Assembly: GCA_030849075.1 (NCBI GenBank)
Contig: JASAOO010003500.1
Coordinates: 16,072 to 80,071, forward strand
Source: Zelonia costaricensis
Lineage: Eukaryota; Euglenozoa; Kinetoplastea; Trypanosomatida; Trypanosomatidae
Length of the DNA: 64,000 nt
Direction of reading: 5' to 3'
Shown here: piece after piece, positions 49,782 through 60,057 of the stretch
Position numbering within the stretch: the stretch's first letter is position 1
Layout of the letters: each line of letters opens with the position of its first letter
Position numbers and translations under genes: made by a program
Notes under the pieces: generated by a model
Database searches by the model: none
Seen by the model: only the letters and a program-made list of their open reading frames with translations
Told to the model about the DNA's origin: nothing

Positions 49782-50437
49782 ATGTGCAGCAAGAAGAAGA
49801 CGGTTTTTATGGGGTGGTTTTTGATGTCGGAGTGTGTGTGTGTGTCGGCGCCCTTCTGATTGTCTTTTTGTTTTGTTTTCGCTATGATGTGTTTGCAGAA
49901 GACCGGAGAGAGAGAGAGAGCGACGGCGAGCAATGGAGAGCACACAAGACCAGCCGGTGGCGAGTGAGGCAGTTCCGTGATAGGCTAAAAAAGCGCAAGT
50001 GAAAGGATGAAAAAGCTAGCTCAAAAAAAAGGGGGCTTTGACGGTTCTCTCACAAATGACTGCCACAACGTAAGATATGTGCCATTCGTGCAGTGAGCAA
50101 CGAGCCAGAAAAATGCAACAAACAAAAAAGGGTCAAGAGTGAAAGCGAAACGCGGAGAAGTTGGAAATGGCACCTCGGTATCGTCGAGAGCACCAAGGTG
50201 CCACGGCGTGGATGCGTGTCAGCGCAGCCGATAATGACGGCGGACCCTGAGGCTGGCCAAAGGTTGTGTGCTCGCCTGTTGCGCCGCCCGTGCAGTCATC
50301 AAGTGTCTTTTTCTCGGCGAATAATAAGGCACCTGCCGGTGGAGCCTCAAAGTGTTTTGACTAGTTTTTGCTAATTGCCCGGTGCAACGTCACTCTTGCG
50401 CAGCCAGCGCCGAGAAAGAAAACAGCGTCGCGCATCC
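49782..50437. other. Intergenic region
   Basis: It holds the sterol dehydrogenase 5'UTR, a short AG repeat (49906-49920) and the 3'UTR of the 452-aa gene. It is A/G-rich on the plus strand and has no credible gene. Confidence 0.6.
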
Positions 50438-51796
50438 TCACGCCCCCTCCGCTCTCCATTTGCAGCAAAGCCGCTCCAGAGTCGTCTGCTCCTCAGCTTC
50501 GGCCCTTTCCAGCATGTCAGAAACGGCTGACTGCACGGGAAGAAAACAGGGCCCCTCGGCTTTTGCGCCGCCCCTCGGCCGCTTCCGGTTGAAGAGCATA
50601 TCGCGACGCCAGGAAACTGCAACACCCGCATGGCCCTTGCTGCCTACGGTAGGAACAAAAAGGCAATTGCGGCAAAGGTACGCGAGCTGGTCAAAATCGC
50701 GGCACGAGGAGCTGGTACCCATAAACTCAATTTCCCCCGGCACGCTGTCGCAAAGCTGCTCGGTCACGTTGTTGGCTCGGCGCACAGTGAGTGACTCCTT
50801 TGTTTTCGTCGTAACTTTCACGGAGTAGCTGTCACCGAAGCGGGTCGCAACAGCAGTGGGAGAGGACTCAGGCACTGTGCCCATGAGGAACGGCATCACG
50901 CGTGGGTCGATGAGCGGAACGGTGTCGGCCGCTGCGGAAGGCGACCTTGGATTCAGCGACACACAGAGCGCACAAACGTCCAGAAACGGTGCAAGTAGCT
51001 TACTGTACGCTGTCTCGCGCCCCTCCAGGTTCAGCGTGCGCGACGACCACCGCGAGCTGCGCACGAACTGCGCAAGCTCCTTCGCCTCCGGTAAGCCCAG
51101 AAACTCTGCAGCCATGAACAGGGACCACAGCGTCAGGAGAAACACGCTTCCCGCGTGCCAGTCGCACGCATCGCTGCGCCACGCAATGTACAGTTCGCCG
51201 CGAGGCTGTTTGGACACCTCTTTATCCCCGGCAACAAGTGTGCATTTGGGCAGCGTAGAGGTTACAAGGGTGCGCACCGCAGAAGCAACAGCAGGACCGT
51301 CCTTTCCATCCGTGTAGGCTCCTACTGCGGCCATTCGCAAAGACCTTTTTGCTAGCCTTACGTACTCGAAGCTTGCCTCGACAGCAGAGACTCTCACCAC
51401 CGGCGCCTGAAGCGGCGCGCGCGTGCTGAGCGGCACCGCGCTTTGGCTGTTGCTCCCAAAGGAGTTCAGCTGCTGAAATAGACAGCGCCGGTCTTTCGAC
51501 TTGGGGTACATCGTAGTGAGGAGCTGAACAGCGACCGCGCTCGCCTCGTTGGATGGCGGAGAGCACGGACTGGTGCTCTGATTCAACAGCTCCCAAACAG
51601 GCATGCACGACACTGTGGCCAGCGCCGCGCCGTCCGCGCCAGTGGTGGGCAGGCCGCACCACGCGTACTGCAGGAACTGCTGATAGGTGGAGTTGAGGGC
51701 GTCGTTGGCATCATTGCTGGAAACACTGAATGTGGAAGTGAGAATGTCGTCAGCGCCGTCGATACAGACTTTGACCTGGCTTTGTAGTTGAGACAT
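50438..51796 (-). CDS. Conserved-looking hypothetical protein, first gene of the minus-strand array (452 aa)
   Basis: I chose ATG 51796 (MSQLQSQVKVCIDGADD) over the in-frame Met at 51919, because a pyrimidine tract (complement of 51839-51858) with AG sites just downstream lies between them. The longer start would therefore be removed by trans-splicing. The protein has no transmembrane span beyond a short hydrophobic stretch (HAGSVFLLTLWSLFMAAEFLGL) and no motif I recognise. Its C-terminal part contains scattered Cys (CRDFDQLAYLCRNCLFVP) and a basic stretch (NRKRPRGGAK). Codon choice is less GC-extreme than in the genes to the left. As the promoter-proximal gene it lies next to the divergent strand switch. 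The function is unknown. Confidence 0.75.
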   Translation of the reverse strand: MSQLQSQVKVCIDGADDILTSTFSVSSNDANDALNSTYQQFLQYAWCGLPTTGADGAALATVSCMPVWELLNQSTSPCSPPSNEASAVAVQLLTTMYPKSKDRRCLFQQLNSFGSNSQSAVPLSTRAPLQAPVVRVSAVEASFEYVRLAKRSLRMAAVGAYTDGKDGPAVASAVRTLVTSTLPKCTLVAGDKEVSKQPRGELYIAWRSDACDWHAGSVFLLTLWSLFMAAEFLGLPEAKELAQFVRSSRWSSRTLNLEGRETAYSKLLAPFLDVCALCVSLNPRSPSAAADTVPLIDPRVMPFLMGTVPESSPTAVATRFGDSYSVKVTTKTKESLTVRRANNVTEQLCDSVPGEIEFMGTSSSCRDFDQLAYLCRNCLFVPTVGSKGHAGVAVSWRRDMLFNRKRPRGGAKAEGPCFLPVQSAVSDMLERAEAEEQTTLERLCCKWRAEGA

Positions 51797-54299
51797 TTTG
51801 TGCTCTTCCTCAGCGAGCGTTCTGTCCAGTTTGTGAGCGAAGAGGAAAGCAGAAAAGGGTACGGCACGACGATTAACCATGAACACAGTGAAGTCATCTA
51901 CTGCTGCCCCTCTCTGCAAGGAGCAGAGACTGCTCTAGCCGGCGTACAGGAACGCTTGCATCCACGCTCTCTTACCGCTATCACGCGGAGCCTGAGCCTA
52001 CCTGCCTCTCGTTTTTTTTGTTGTTGTTCCGCGACGCGATGTGGCTGCCACGGCCCACCTACTCAAGCGAAGTGTGGAGCTCGTAATAAAAACGCGCCCC
52101 AAACCACAAGCCGCTCGTGACACTTTAATCGTTGAATACTATGTACTCGCCAGTTTTCAGGTAGTGCGCGAACCCTTCGGAGAGCAATGCTACACCACGA
52201 CTCTGCCACCAGCTGCTGTCCCCCTTGCTTCCGCCCCCCCCCCGCCTACCCCCACCAGCCCCCGCCCGCTTTATTGGGCCTGCAAGATGACGACGAGGGC
52301 TCCCGCACGCCTGTGAACTCCACTCATATGTCTGAACAGCGCACAGGAGCCGTAGACTGCGCGCTCCGAGCGCCATCCACGGCGATTTCAGGAGGGATGC
52401 CGGCGACCCCCACTGGCGTGAGTCCGAGGCAACCCCAACCCCAAACAACCTCCTTCGCCCCCCCCGCCGCCGCAACGCGGCACCGAAGACCAGCGCCCAG
52501 TGTGTGACAGAGCAACACGCCCCCACCCGCCCGCCCCTTGCACGCACACGCGCAGCGCCACGGTCATTCGCCGACGGCGGTCAGGTACCACCGACAGTAA
52601 AGATAACAGTAGGCAACTCTTACTGCCCTCCATTGTTTTCTGATTGCGCGGGGGCATCGGCCACGAACAAAACGCACGCAAGTTGGACCGGACCCAGGGC
52701 AGCTTCCGCATCCTCGTTTTCACCACCCCGGCGCCGAAAAGCGGCGGGCAATCGGCCGCGGTGCCCTTACCCCCACCCCGAGGCATCTGCTGGGTGTGAA
52801 GTGCCCTGAAACGCACGGCGCCACTTGGGGTCGGGGCGCTTCTGTTTTCTTCTGGCCGCGTGGGGCAGCGACGAACCCCCCGCGCGCACCCCACCCCGCG
52901 GCCCCGCGAGGGCGGGGTCCCCCGACGCGCCTACTTTTCCTGAAGTGGCTAAAAAGCAACTCCCAGACCGGAAAACCGGCACCCCACCCCCTATGGGATA
53001 CGACCACAAAAACGAACCAAGTCAGCCTCGCACTTCACGAAGGGGGGAGAGAGAGCTAACCTAAGCGCACCAATGGCAATAAATTCCCGACACGCCACGT
53101 CCTAGAGAGCCGGGCGGCGCCATTGTAGGACGCCAGCCCCCCTGCGGGCCAGGTGCGCGAGGGCAAAAAAGCCAAGTACACGGCACCACAAAAACAGCGC
53201 GACAAGCATCGGGCACCGCAAACCTAGGAGCGTCACCAAATCCGCGACGTTCCTTTCGCAGCGCGAATCTGCGGCCGCTCTAACCGAGAAGAACCGTGAA
53301 GACGATCCCTCTCAGAACCCAGGGGGCTGCGAAGAAACGCACCCCCCCCCCCGACCGGAATTCAGCTTTAAGACCCTGCACACTGAGGAGGGGGCCAAAG
53401 AGCACCACCAGCGCGCACCCGCCAGGTCTGCCCCCACCCCCCGGAATTAAAAACCTCCGGAAACAACGATAACTAATATCTAGGGAGCCAGAAAGCAGAA
53501 GCCCTGCTCCCAAGCTCCGAGCGGACGTTTCAGAAAACGAACCCGTAGATCTTGGTATAGGAATGATGCCCACCACCCCCGCGCAGAGGGGGCACCACGG
53601 CTTAGTCAGTCAGTTCATTCCCCGTCGCATCGAGCAAAACGAATGATGGTAGTGGTGGTTTTTCGTGGTATCCGTTCCACAAATCAGTCTCCTTTTTCTG
53701 CCCGTGCCACCGCCCCGGCACGCCGAGAGAAACACCCGGCGTGGCGAGGCCTGCGAAGACCCACCTACTGGGTGTCGGGCTTTTCCACCCCCACCCCCGA
53801 AGTCGCCGCAAAAAAACTTCGACCAGAAACCCCGGCGCCTCCTTACTGATTCCCCCGAACCCTCGCCACGGCGCCCTTCGGGGACTCTGCACTTGAAATG
53901 GTTGTTGCGGCGATCCCAGGTGCGCAAAGCCGCCCTGCCCTCGGACCGGATGGCATCCATGCCCAGAACCGGAAGACCCTTGCCGGGCGAGAAAAGCAGG
54001 CACCCGCAGGGACCCGCAGCAGAGGCGTCCGTGCAAGAAACACTGCCGGGGCGCGGAAAGTAGGCCGCACCATGCGACCGCTGGGGCTCTGGGGGCCATG
54101 GGGGCACTCCTTTCCCGCAGGCCGCAAGCCCACGCTCGCGAAAAACCCCGGCAGGATCGGTAAAGCCATGGCCGCACGACGCATCCGGCATTAGCTCGAA
54201 CTCCCCCTCTCCCCCAACCCCCAAAGGCACGATTCTGCCTCGATCGCTCGACAGGTCGAGCCTCTCAGCTTTATCCTAAAAAGTCGTCCAAAAGCGACC

Positions 54300-54650
54300 G
54301 GGCGCGGGGGTTGGGGCAGTTGTGATCCACTATGCACGTGCTTTGTGCTTGGTTGAGGGCTCTCGCATTGCCTTAGCACTACGCCAAGAGAAATTCGACC
54401 GATGCCTTGGCAGGAGGGTCGTCGAGTTGTTAGGCAATCGTCGCCCACGCCCCGACCGCACAGAGCGCTTTCAGAGGAACACACAACCTTTCTCTAAGCC
54501 CGCAAATCCCGTCCCCCCGCCGCACATAAAAGGCACCGTGTCCCTTCCTCCGCGCCGCCGAGAGCTGCGTTTGAAAATACATCAAACCTTCTGTGCAGAC
54601 AAGCTGACGGTTCCTGTCAAAGGCGGTTACGCCCGCGCTGCCCTAGCCGC
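54300..54650. promoter_or_regulatory. Skew-inversion centre of the strand-switch region
   Basis: Within this segment plus-strand composition changes from C/A excess to G/T excess. By analogy with trypanosomatid transcription start regions, it is the best guess for the boundary between the two divergent initiation sites. No TATA box or Inr is recognisable, nor are they expected for protein-coding genes in these organisms. Confidence 0.4.
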
Positions 54651-56480
54651 GTTGCGGGGGTGCTTGGGGTTTCGGGAGGTGGGTGAGCCGTGGGGTAGCG
54701 CGTGATTCCAGGTGGGGGCAAGGGACAGAACTCGTCATTCGGTGCAAAACGACGCGCCCGGCTTTCCCCCGGGGCAGCCGGCATTCTGCTTGAAGGGGTG
54801 CGTGCCCCGGACGTCTTGGCGCCGACGTTAAGCCGGTGCCGGGGGCGGGTATCTGTGCTTGTGCTGGCTGCTCTGCGGGGTGGCACCGGCTGGCGGTGGG
54901 CGCTTGCCGTGCGTGCCCTGAACGCCCGCACCGCCTTCATGCGGTGCAAAGCCGGGTCCGGAGCCGCAGCGCGGGGGACAATGTCAGGACCAGCGCCAGC
55001 CGTCGGAACCCCCTTTGGCTTCTTCACCCAGGGTCGGGGGGCGCAGTTTGGGAGCAGGCACATGCGCCGACGGCGGTGGTCTCCTCAAACCAGCGGGCCC
55101 CCGCCCCCCGACCGCCAAGATGGTGCGCGCGAAACTGGGAGCTGCGGGAAGCGCGGGTGCTAGGGAAGGCTGAATCCACCCCTGCGCGGTTCCGCGGTGT
55201 GCCACCTACCGTTTGTAGACAGGCGGAGGGCTCCCATCCGTGCCGAATCCGAAGCCCCTCCGGTGGCTGCGGGCCTCGGTGTGGGCAACGCGGAGGGGGG
55301 GCGGTGGGGTGCGGCCGCTTGTTTGAGGCGGTGTTCCAATTGCTACAGTCATGGCGGACAGTTGGCGGCTTGAGTCCGCCGCGAATGGCCTCCGGGGGTG
55401 TGCAAGTCTCGACCAGCCGTAGCCAAGGGTGCCCGAGTTGTCGCGCGCTTCTCTGCTCTCTCGGAGGCTGCGCTCCGGCCCCTCCGCTGTGTTGAGGTGC
55501 GGCTCTGGTCAGTGCACTGGGTGGGATCTCCGGTTTCGAGCCTGCGTCCCGCGCGGGGGGGCCCAGGGGGGTGCCCGGTGAGGGGATCCGTGGTGCAGGT
55601 CTCTGAGGTAGAGGACGGACTGCCGGGGGGCTTTCTTTCAGAGGGCACCGTGAGAAAATACACACGCTGTCTTGGCCACCTCTTTGCTCCTAAAAAACAA
55701 TCTTCATACCCCTCGGGGCGTGCAGCCCTCGGTTGCCCGTTGCTTGTGCCTCCTGTGTCCGATTCGTAGATTGCTTCATCTGCTGGCCCGCATCGGCTGT
55801 TTTCCGCGACGTTGAGCGTTGGGGGGGGGGCTTGGGAAGCGCGTGAACAGAAGCGTTTGGAATGGCCACCGGTGCGCGAAAGAGGGGGGGGACCAGGTGC
55901 GCGCCACGGAGCGACGCTCGTTGGGGGCTAGTCCGTCGTGCAAATCCGCTGAGGCTGTTTTTAGTCGCGTCGGCTAATCTGAGCTGGAGTGTGTGTCTGC
56001 TTCTCTTGAGGGGTGCAAATCGGTGGCACTTTCCCTCTGATAAGCGGCTGTGTCGTGTTGGGGACAGACTTTCGCATTGGACAGGCCGTTTGCTACACTA
56101 GAAAAAGATTGCAAAGTGCGCTCAGTAGCAAGTTACTGCCCCGGAACGATGTGACGTTCTCGATTTGTTTCTTTTTTTTTTTTGAACGCTGGCAGCTGCG
56201 CAGGTATTGTCTCACGGATAGAAGTCGTTGGAAAGAGATAATGTGACTTTGGTACTGCAAAGTACAGAGAAAACAAAGAAGACAGCCACCGTTCTAAAAC
56301 AAATACGATGAGCAAAACAACAACACTTGCCGTTCACGTCGCCGGAAGCCGGGGTTTGCTATCTCGCACCTTCCCATCGCTCTCTCCACGATTGCTCTTT
56401 CGCCGCTTGTTTTTTTTTTGATGTCCCAAGCAACCTTAAGTCACACAAAGCTCCCACACGCTCCGTCAGCAGTAGAACAC

Positions 56481-56534
56481 CCACTTTTTCTTCTCTTACC
56501 GACACTCTTTGTTTCTGGTATAACCGACACTCAG
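56481..56534 (+). promoter_or_regulatory. Candidate spliced-leader acceptor of glutamine synthetase
   Basis: A pyrimidine tract (56481-56500) is followed by the first AG at 56533-56534, 17 nt before the ATG. A second T-rich tract (56408-56420) lies further upstream and could serve alternative splicing. Confidence 0.5.
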
Positions 56535-56550
56535 TCAAGCGCGTTCGAAG

Positions 56551-57690
56551 ATGTCCTCGTCAAATAAGCAGACGGTGCGCGTCACCTACATCTGGCTCTC
56601 TGGGAAAGATGCGCACCACGACATCCGCAGCAAGGACCGCACGATGTACCTGTCTCATGAGGATGTCGCCAAGCAGCCGAAGGAGCTTCTCGCTGACGGT
56701 ATTTTCCCCGTGTGGAACTTTGACGGCTCTTCCACTGGTCAGGCCAAGGGTCTGGACACCGAGATTCTGCTGAAGCCGGTGAACGCATTCCCATGCTGCC
56801 TGCCGCGGCCGTCGTCGAAGATTCCGTGGATTCTTGTGCTGGCGGAGTGCTACCTGCCCAGCGGAGCGCCGACGAGCGACAATTCGCGTGCTACTGCTCG
56901 CGAAACCTTCGAGCAGTGCCCGGAGGAGCGCCCGTGGTTCGGCCTTGAGCAGGAGTACTTCATCACCGGCCGGGATGGTCGCCCGTTCGGGTGGCCCGCC
57001 CACGGCTTCCCGGCTCCGCAGGGTCCGTACTACTGCAGCTCTGGGTCCATGTACGCCTGGGGCCGCAAGTACTGTGACCAGCACTACGAGGTGTGCCTGG
57101 AGATGGGCCTGAACATCTCCGGCACGAACGCCGAGGTGACTCCTGGGCAGTGGGAGTTCCAGGTCGGACCGTGCGAGGGCCTGGAGATGGGTGACCAGCT
57201 GACGGTGGCTCGCTGGGTCCTTCTGCGCCTGCTGGAGGAGGACGGTCTCGACGCCGACTACCGTGCGAAGCCGATCCATGGCGACTGGAATGGCAGCGGC
57301 CTCCACACGAACTTCTCGACCGAGTCGACGCGCGCTGAGAATGGTCTTGATGTGATTCACCAGTACATTGATCGCCTTCGCAAGACTGTGAACAAGGACA
57401 TCATCTTTTACGGTGCTGAGAACAACGAGCGGCTCACCGGCAAGCATGAGACATCGAAGGCGTCGGAGTTCAGCGCCGGCGTCGGTACGCGCGGCACCTC
57501 GATCCGCATTCCGAACGCGGTCGCCAGTGAGCGCAAGGGCTACATGGAAGACCGCCGCCCCGCTGGCGATGCTGACCCGTACCTGGTGACTTCCCGCCTC
57601 TTCGCCTCGTGCATCGGCCTCGAGACACCGTCGCTGGACCTGGCCTCGCCGACGCACGAGAAGGAGTGGATGCGCCATGCTTTCGAGTAG
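56551..57690 (+). CDS. GS: Glutamine synthetase (class II, eukaryotic type)
   Basis: The protein is 379 aa, the usual size of eukaryotic GSII. The beta-grasp domain has WNFDGSSTGQA (55-65). The catalytic barrel carries all ligands: E133 and E135 (WFGLEQEYF), E195 and E202 (NAEVTPGQWEFQVGP), H252 (HGDWNGSGLHTNFS), R314 (GTRGTSIRIP) and E333 (YMEDRRPAGDADPY). KHETS (298-302) also matches the family. The enzyme condenses glutamate and ammonia with ATP to form glutamine in the cytosol, acting as a decamer in eukaryotes. It is the first gene of the plus-strand unit, directly beside the divergent switch. An almost full-length antisense frame on the minus strand is a codon-composition shadow. Confidence 0.97.
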   Translation: MSSSNKQTVRVTYIWLSGKDAHHDIRSKDRTMYLSHEDVAKQPKELLADGIFPVWNFDGSSTGQAKGLDTEILLKPVNAFPCCLPRPSSKIPWILVLAECYLPSGAPTSDNSRATARETFEQCPEERPWFGLEQEYFITGRDGRPFGWPAHGFPAPQGPYYCSSGSMYAWGRKYCDQHYEVCLEMGLNISGTNAEVTPGQWEFQVGPCEGLEMGDQLTVARWVLLRLLEEDGLDADYRAKPIHGDWNGSGLHTNFSTESTRAENGLDVIHQYIDRLRKTVNKDIIFYGAENNERLTGKHETSKASEFSAGVGTRGTSIRIPNAVASERKGYMEDRRPAGDADPYLVTSRLFASCIGLETPSLDLASPTHEKEWMRHAFE

Positions 57691-58723
57691 TGATAAGTGC
57701 CCCTTTTCCTTTTCTAGTGTTTGTCCGAGCTCGGGTGCTGACGCTTTACAGCTTGCTGTGGGCGGCAAGCAGATGGTCAAGTCGGCTGTCTTGCAAGTGT
57801 GCTTTTTTTATGGTTTATTTGCGGGCCTATTTCAATTCGACGGAAGCCCCTTCCTCGTTTCATATCTATCAGCCGTACTCGCGCGTGACAAAGTGCTAAA
57901 GCCGAAAGAACAGAATTGAAAGGACCCTAAGGGGACAGAAGCTGAGAGAAAGGGGAAAAAAGGTACAGGTGACGAGAAAGAAAAGAGTCTTGGTTTGTTT
58001 CCACGCAAACTATGCTGGCTTTCTGCACGATGCTTGTTTTCCTTTCCCCCTTTTTTCGCTTACTGCGCTCTTAAACCAAAAAAGCTGGCAGCTTCTCTGT
58101 CACGGCCAAACCAACCTAAACTCGATTTTCTACGGTTCTCATTTTATCTGTTCGTTTCCCACGGCTCTGAGATCAAAAGAACCTTATTTTCACTGCCGTC
58201 CGACACTGAGTCGGATTGGGTGCGACATTGCGACCTAGTTGTTCTGAAGTTGTGAAAGGAGGCCACGGGGATCGCGGTAAGTAACGCAATCGTAAGGTTT
58301 GTTGCGACCGCAATTCTCCTCCTTCCACGGTGCGCCAGAGAAGGAGTCCTGTCGAAAGCGGCTCTTTCAAAAACTGCCTCTAGGGTTTTGTGGTCGAGAT
58401 AAGTCATTCTGCCGAACAAGGAGGGACATGCAAGTCGAGTTGCCGTGGTGGTGTCTGCTTGCCGCGTCGCGTCGCGAGAGAGCAGACCCTCCTTTTAGTT
58501 CCCGCGGCGAGTTGTGTGCAGGATTTGCCGCGAGGGAAGCCACAAGGAGCTTCCCTTTTAGTATTGGTGGGTTTGGCGGATTTCCTGTGGCCACTCAACT
58601 TGGGGTACCACCGCTACGGCATCTCGACTCTTAATTTGAACCCCTCTCTTTTCGTTGCTTTCCCCCCCTGCCTGCCGCCCCATGCGCACACCAGAGCGCA
58701 GAAACTCCATCTGAGGCCCACAA
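57691..58723. other. Intergenic region
   Basis: It holds the glutamine synthetase 3'UTR, more A/T-rich than intergenic DNA on the left, and the 5'UTR of the CCCH gene, whose pyrimidine tract is at 58641-58680. No microsatellite and no credible gene are seen. Confidence 0.65.
58641..58694 (+). promoter_or_regulatory. Candidate spliced-leader acceptor of the CCCH protein gene
   Basis: A C/T-rich tract (58641-58680) is followed by the first AG at 58693-58694, 30 nt before ATG 58724. Confidence 0.5.
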
Positions 58724-59869
58724 ATGCTGCCGAAAAGACATAAGCCTGGCGGCAAGACACAAAAGCAATGGCACAAAAAAAAGACTCTGTACGATGAATA
58801 CCTTGCTGATTCCGGAAATAGCGAGGGGTCGGTCTCCGATGAAGAACAGAACGAGACTTTTGAGTGTGAAGAGTACTGCGTGAACATGGATGTCAACATC
58901 CTCATCCAACAGACTGTGCAGAACATCGTGCAAAGCGTGTGCCTCGAAGACACGGAGGGATTCGCGACTTTTAGCGACCACGAGCTGATCTGCTTTGCTG
59001 CTGCCGTCAAGCACAACAGCTCGATTATGTCTCTTCAGATTCGTTATTTGGACGTTTCCGACATTTCGCTGATTCCGCTGTGCAAAGCGTTGGAGCGCCA
59101 CCCGTGCATCCGCGCGTTGGACTTGTCAGGCACGCGCGGCGGGGAAGGGACGAGTAAAGCGCTCCGGCAGCTAGTTTGTACAAATCCGCAGATCATTTTT
59201 ATGCGACTGGAGGACACCATGGTGAACCCGAAGGATGCCAGTGTTATTGCCAAGGCCACACGATTCAACGCGCTTGCCTGTCCAGATCCCAACAATAATC
59301 CGTTTCACCTCGGTCTTCTACGCCGGATAAGTGCTGTTGAAGAGAAGGAGCCCACGCTCCAAGACCAGCTGCAAGCACGACCGTGGCTGTTTCCAGCCGG
59401 TGGAGGCGTCACACAGCAGTCGTCTGCTAAAAAAGCCAAGAAAACAGTCCTCGGCACCGCCGCAGCGTCCCACATCGGTGGCGATATTTGTGCTCAGTTT
59501 ATTCAGGGAAGGTGCCCCTACGGCTCGAGGTGCAAGTACATCCACCCAGAGCGGACAGTGGCTCTGAAAAACGCGGTTGCCTCCACCTTGCACACACGAG
59601 GAGAGCAAGGCGAAATGGGAGAAGTCGCGTCCACCGCCTGCTCGACTGCGACAGCATCGCGACGGCGACTTCAAAGCCGCCTGCGGCCGCCAGCTTTTAT
59701 GCTGAAAAAGGCGGAAGAGTGCGGGGAGACTGCAGAGGCAGCCGAAGTTGCTAGTGGCGACGTGACCAACTTGAGCCCTCCGCCCTCCGCAGTGTCGACT
59801 CAATCATCGTGGTGGATTCTGAGTGCCACCGTCGCCTGCTGCTGTGTCGCCATTGCCACGAGTTTGTAG
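58724..59869 (+). CDS. CCCH zinc-finger protein with leucine-rich repeat region (381 aa, 3' end suspect)
   Basis: The start MLPKRHKPGGKTQKQWHKKK is basic, followed by an acidic stretch (SEGSVSDEEQNE). Residues about 55-175 look like RNase-inhibitor-type leucine-rich repeats (LQIRYLDVSDISLIPLC, IRALDLSGTRGGEG). A CCCH finger of the C-x7-C-x5-C-x3-H type occupies 256-274 (C256, C264, C270, H274). Such fingers bind single-stranded RNA, and in trypanosomatids, which lack promoter control, they often regulate mRNA stability or translation. The C-terminal 20 residues (WWILSATVACCCVAIATSL) are hydrophobic and unlike the rest. The -1 frame at the same place encodes a C2H2-like segment, so a frameshift near 59755-59820 is possible. 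Confidence 0.8.
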   Translation: MLPKRHKPGGKTQKQWHKKKTLYDEYLADSGNSEGSVSDEEQNETFECEEYCVNMDVNILIQQTVQNIVQSVCLEDTEGFATFSDHELICFAAAVKHNSSIMSLQIRYLDVSDISLIPLCKALERHPCIRALDLSGTRGGEGTSKALRQLVCTNPQIIFMRLEDTMVNPKDASVIAKATRFNALACPDPNNNPFHLGLLRRISAVEEKEPTLQDQLQARPWLFPAGGGVTQQSSAKKAKKTVLGTAAASHIGGDICAQFIQGRCPYGSRCKYIHPERTVALKNAVASTLHTRGEQGEMGEVASTACSTATASRRRLQSRLRPPAFMLKKAEECGETAEAAEVASGDVTNLSPPPSAVSTQSSWWILSATVACCCVAIATSL

Positions 59870-60057
59870 AAGAAAAAAACGAGCTCAATTCACACGTCGA
59901 AGAAAACGAAAACAGAAATGATCGCAGTGGCACACTGAGGACGCATGTGGAAGCTGTTCATCTCTTTACGAGAAAGCTGCGTCGGCGGGCTTTCCGTCGC
60001 GCTGCTGAGTTTCCAGGTCCAGGCAAACCGTTTCACTGCAAAGCCACTCCCACGTAG
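59755..60057 (+). other. Overlapping frame, possible true C-terminus of the CCCH protein
   Basis: The -1 frame relative to the CCCH gene is open from after a TAG near 59752 to the TAG at 60055-60057. It encodes VVDSECHRRLLLCRHCHEF, then a charged stretch ending FPGPGKPFHCKATPT. CRHC followed by His residues resembles a C2H2 finger, and the composition is that of a normal soluble protein. It has no convincing start of its own, so I read it as the shifted 3' end of the CCCH gene, natural or from a sequencing error. Confidence 0.35.

Larger units (their letters stand above)
51797..56550. other. Divergent strand-switch region (probable Pol II initiation zone)
   Basis: Genes on the left are all minus and genes on the right all plus, so this 4.7-kb gap is where transcription must start in both directions. 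It contains no credible gene. The many overlapping frames reflect GC richness. Base composition is polar: the plus strand is C/A-rich at 52.2-54.2 kb, with C10 (52233-52242 region), C8 (52458-52465) and C11 (53342-53352). It is G/T-rich at 54.65-55.9 kb, with G10 (55821-55830) and G8 (55884-55891). Thus the non-template strand is G-rich on both flanks, and the change lies at about 54.3-54.65 kb. G-rich tracts and GT-rich promoters mark T. brucei Pol II start regions in published work. Confidence 0.8.

Noticed and set aside
55420..55540. tRNA-like A-box and B-box look-alikes
   Set aside because: The spacing is too long, the B-box has an extra T, and no acceptor stem can be formed.
53602..55665. 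Multiple 100-220-codon frames on both strands of the strand-switch region
   Set aside because: High GC lowers stop frequency; the frames overlap in all directions and have no motif or splice signal pattern.
56560..57780. 406-codon minus-strand frame opposite glutamine synthetase
   Set aside because: Glutamine synthetase is unequivocal on the plus strand; the opposite frame is its complement shadow.
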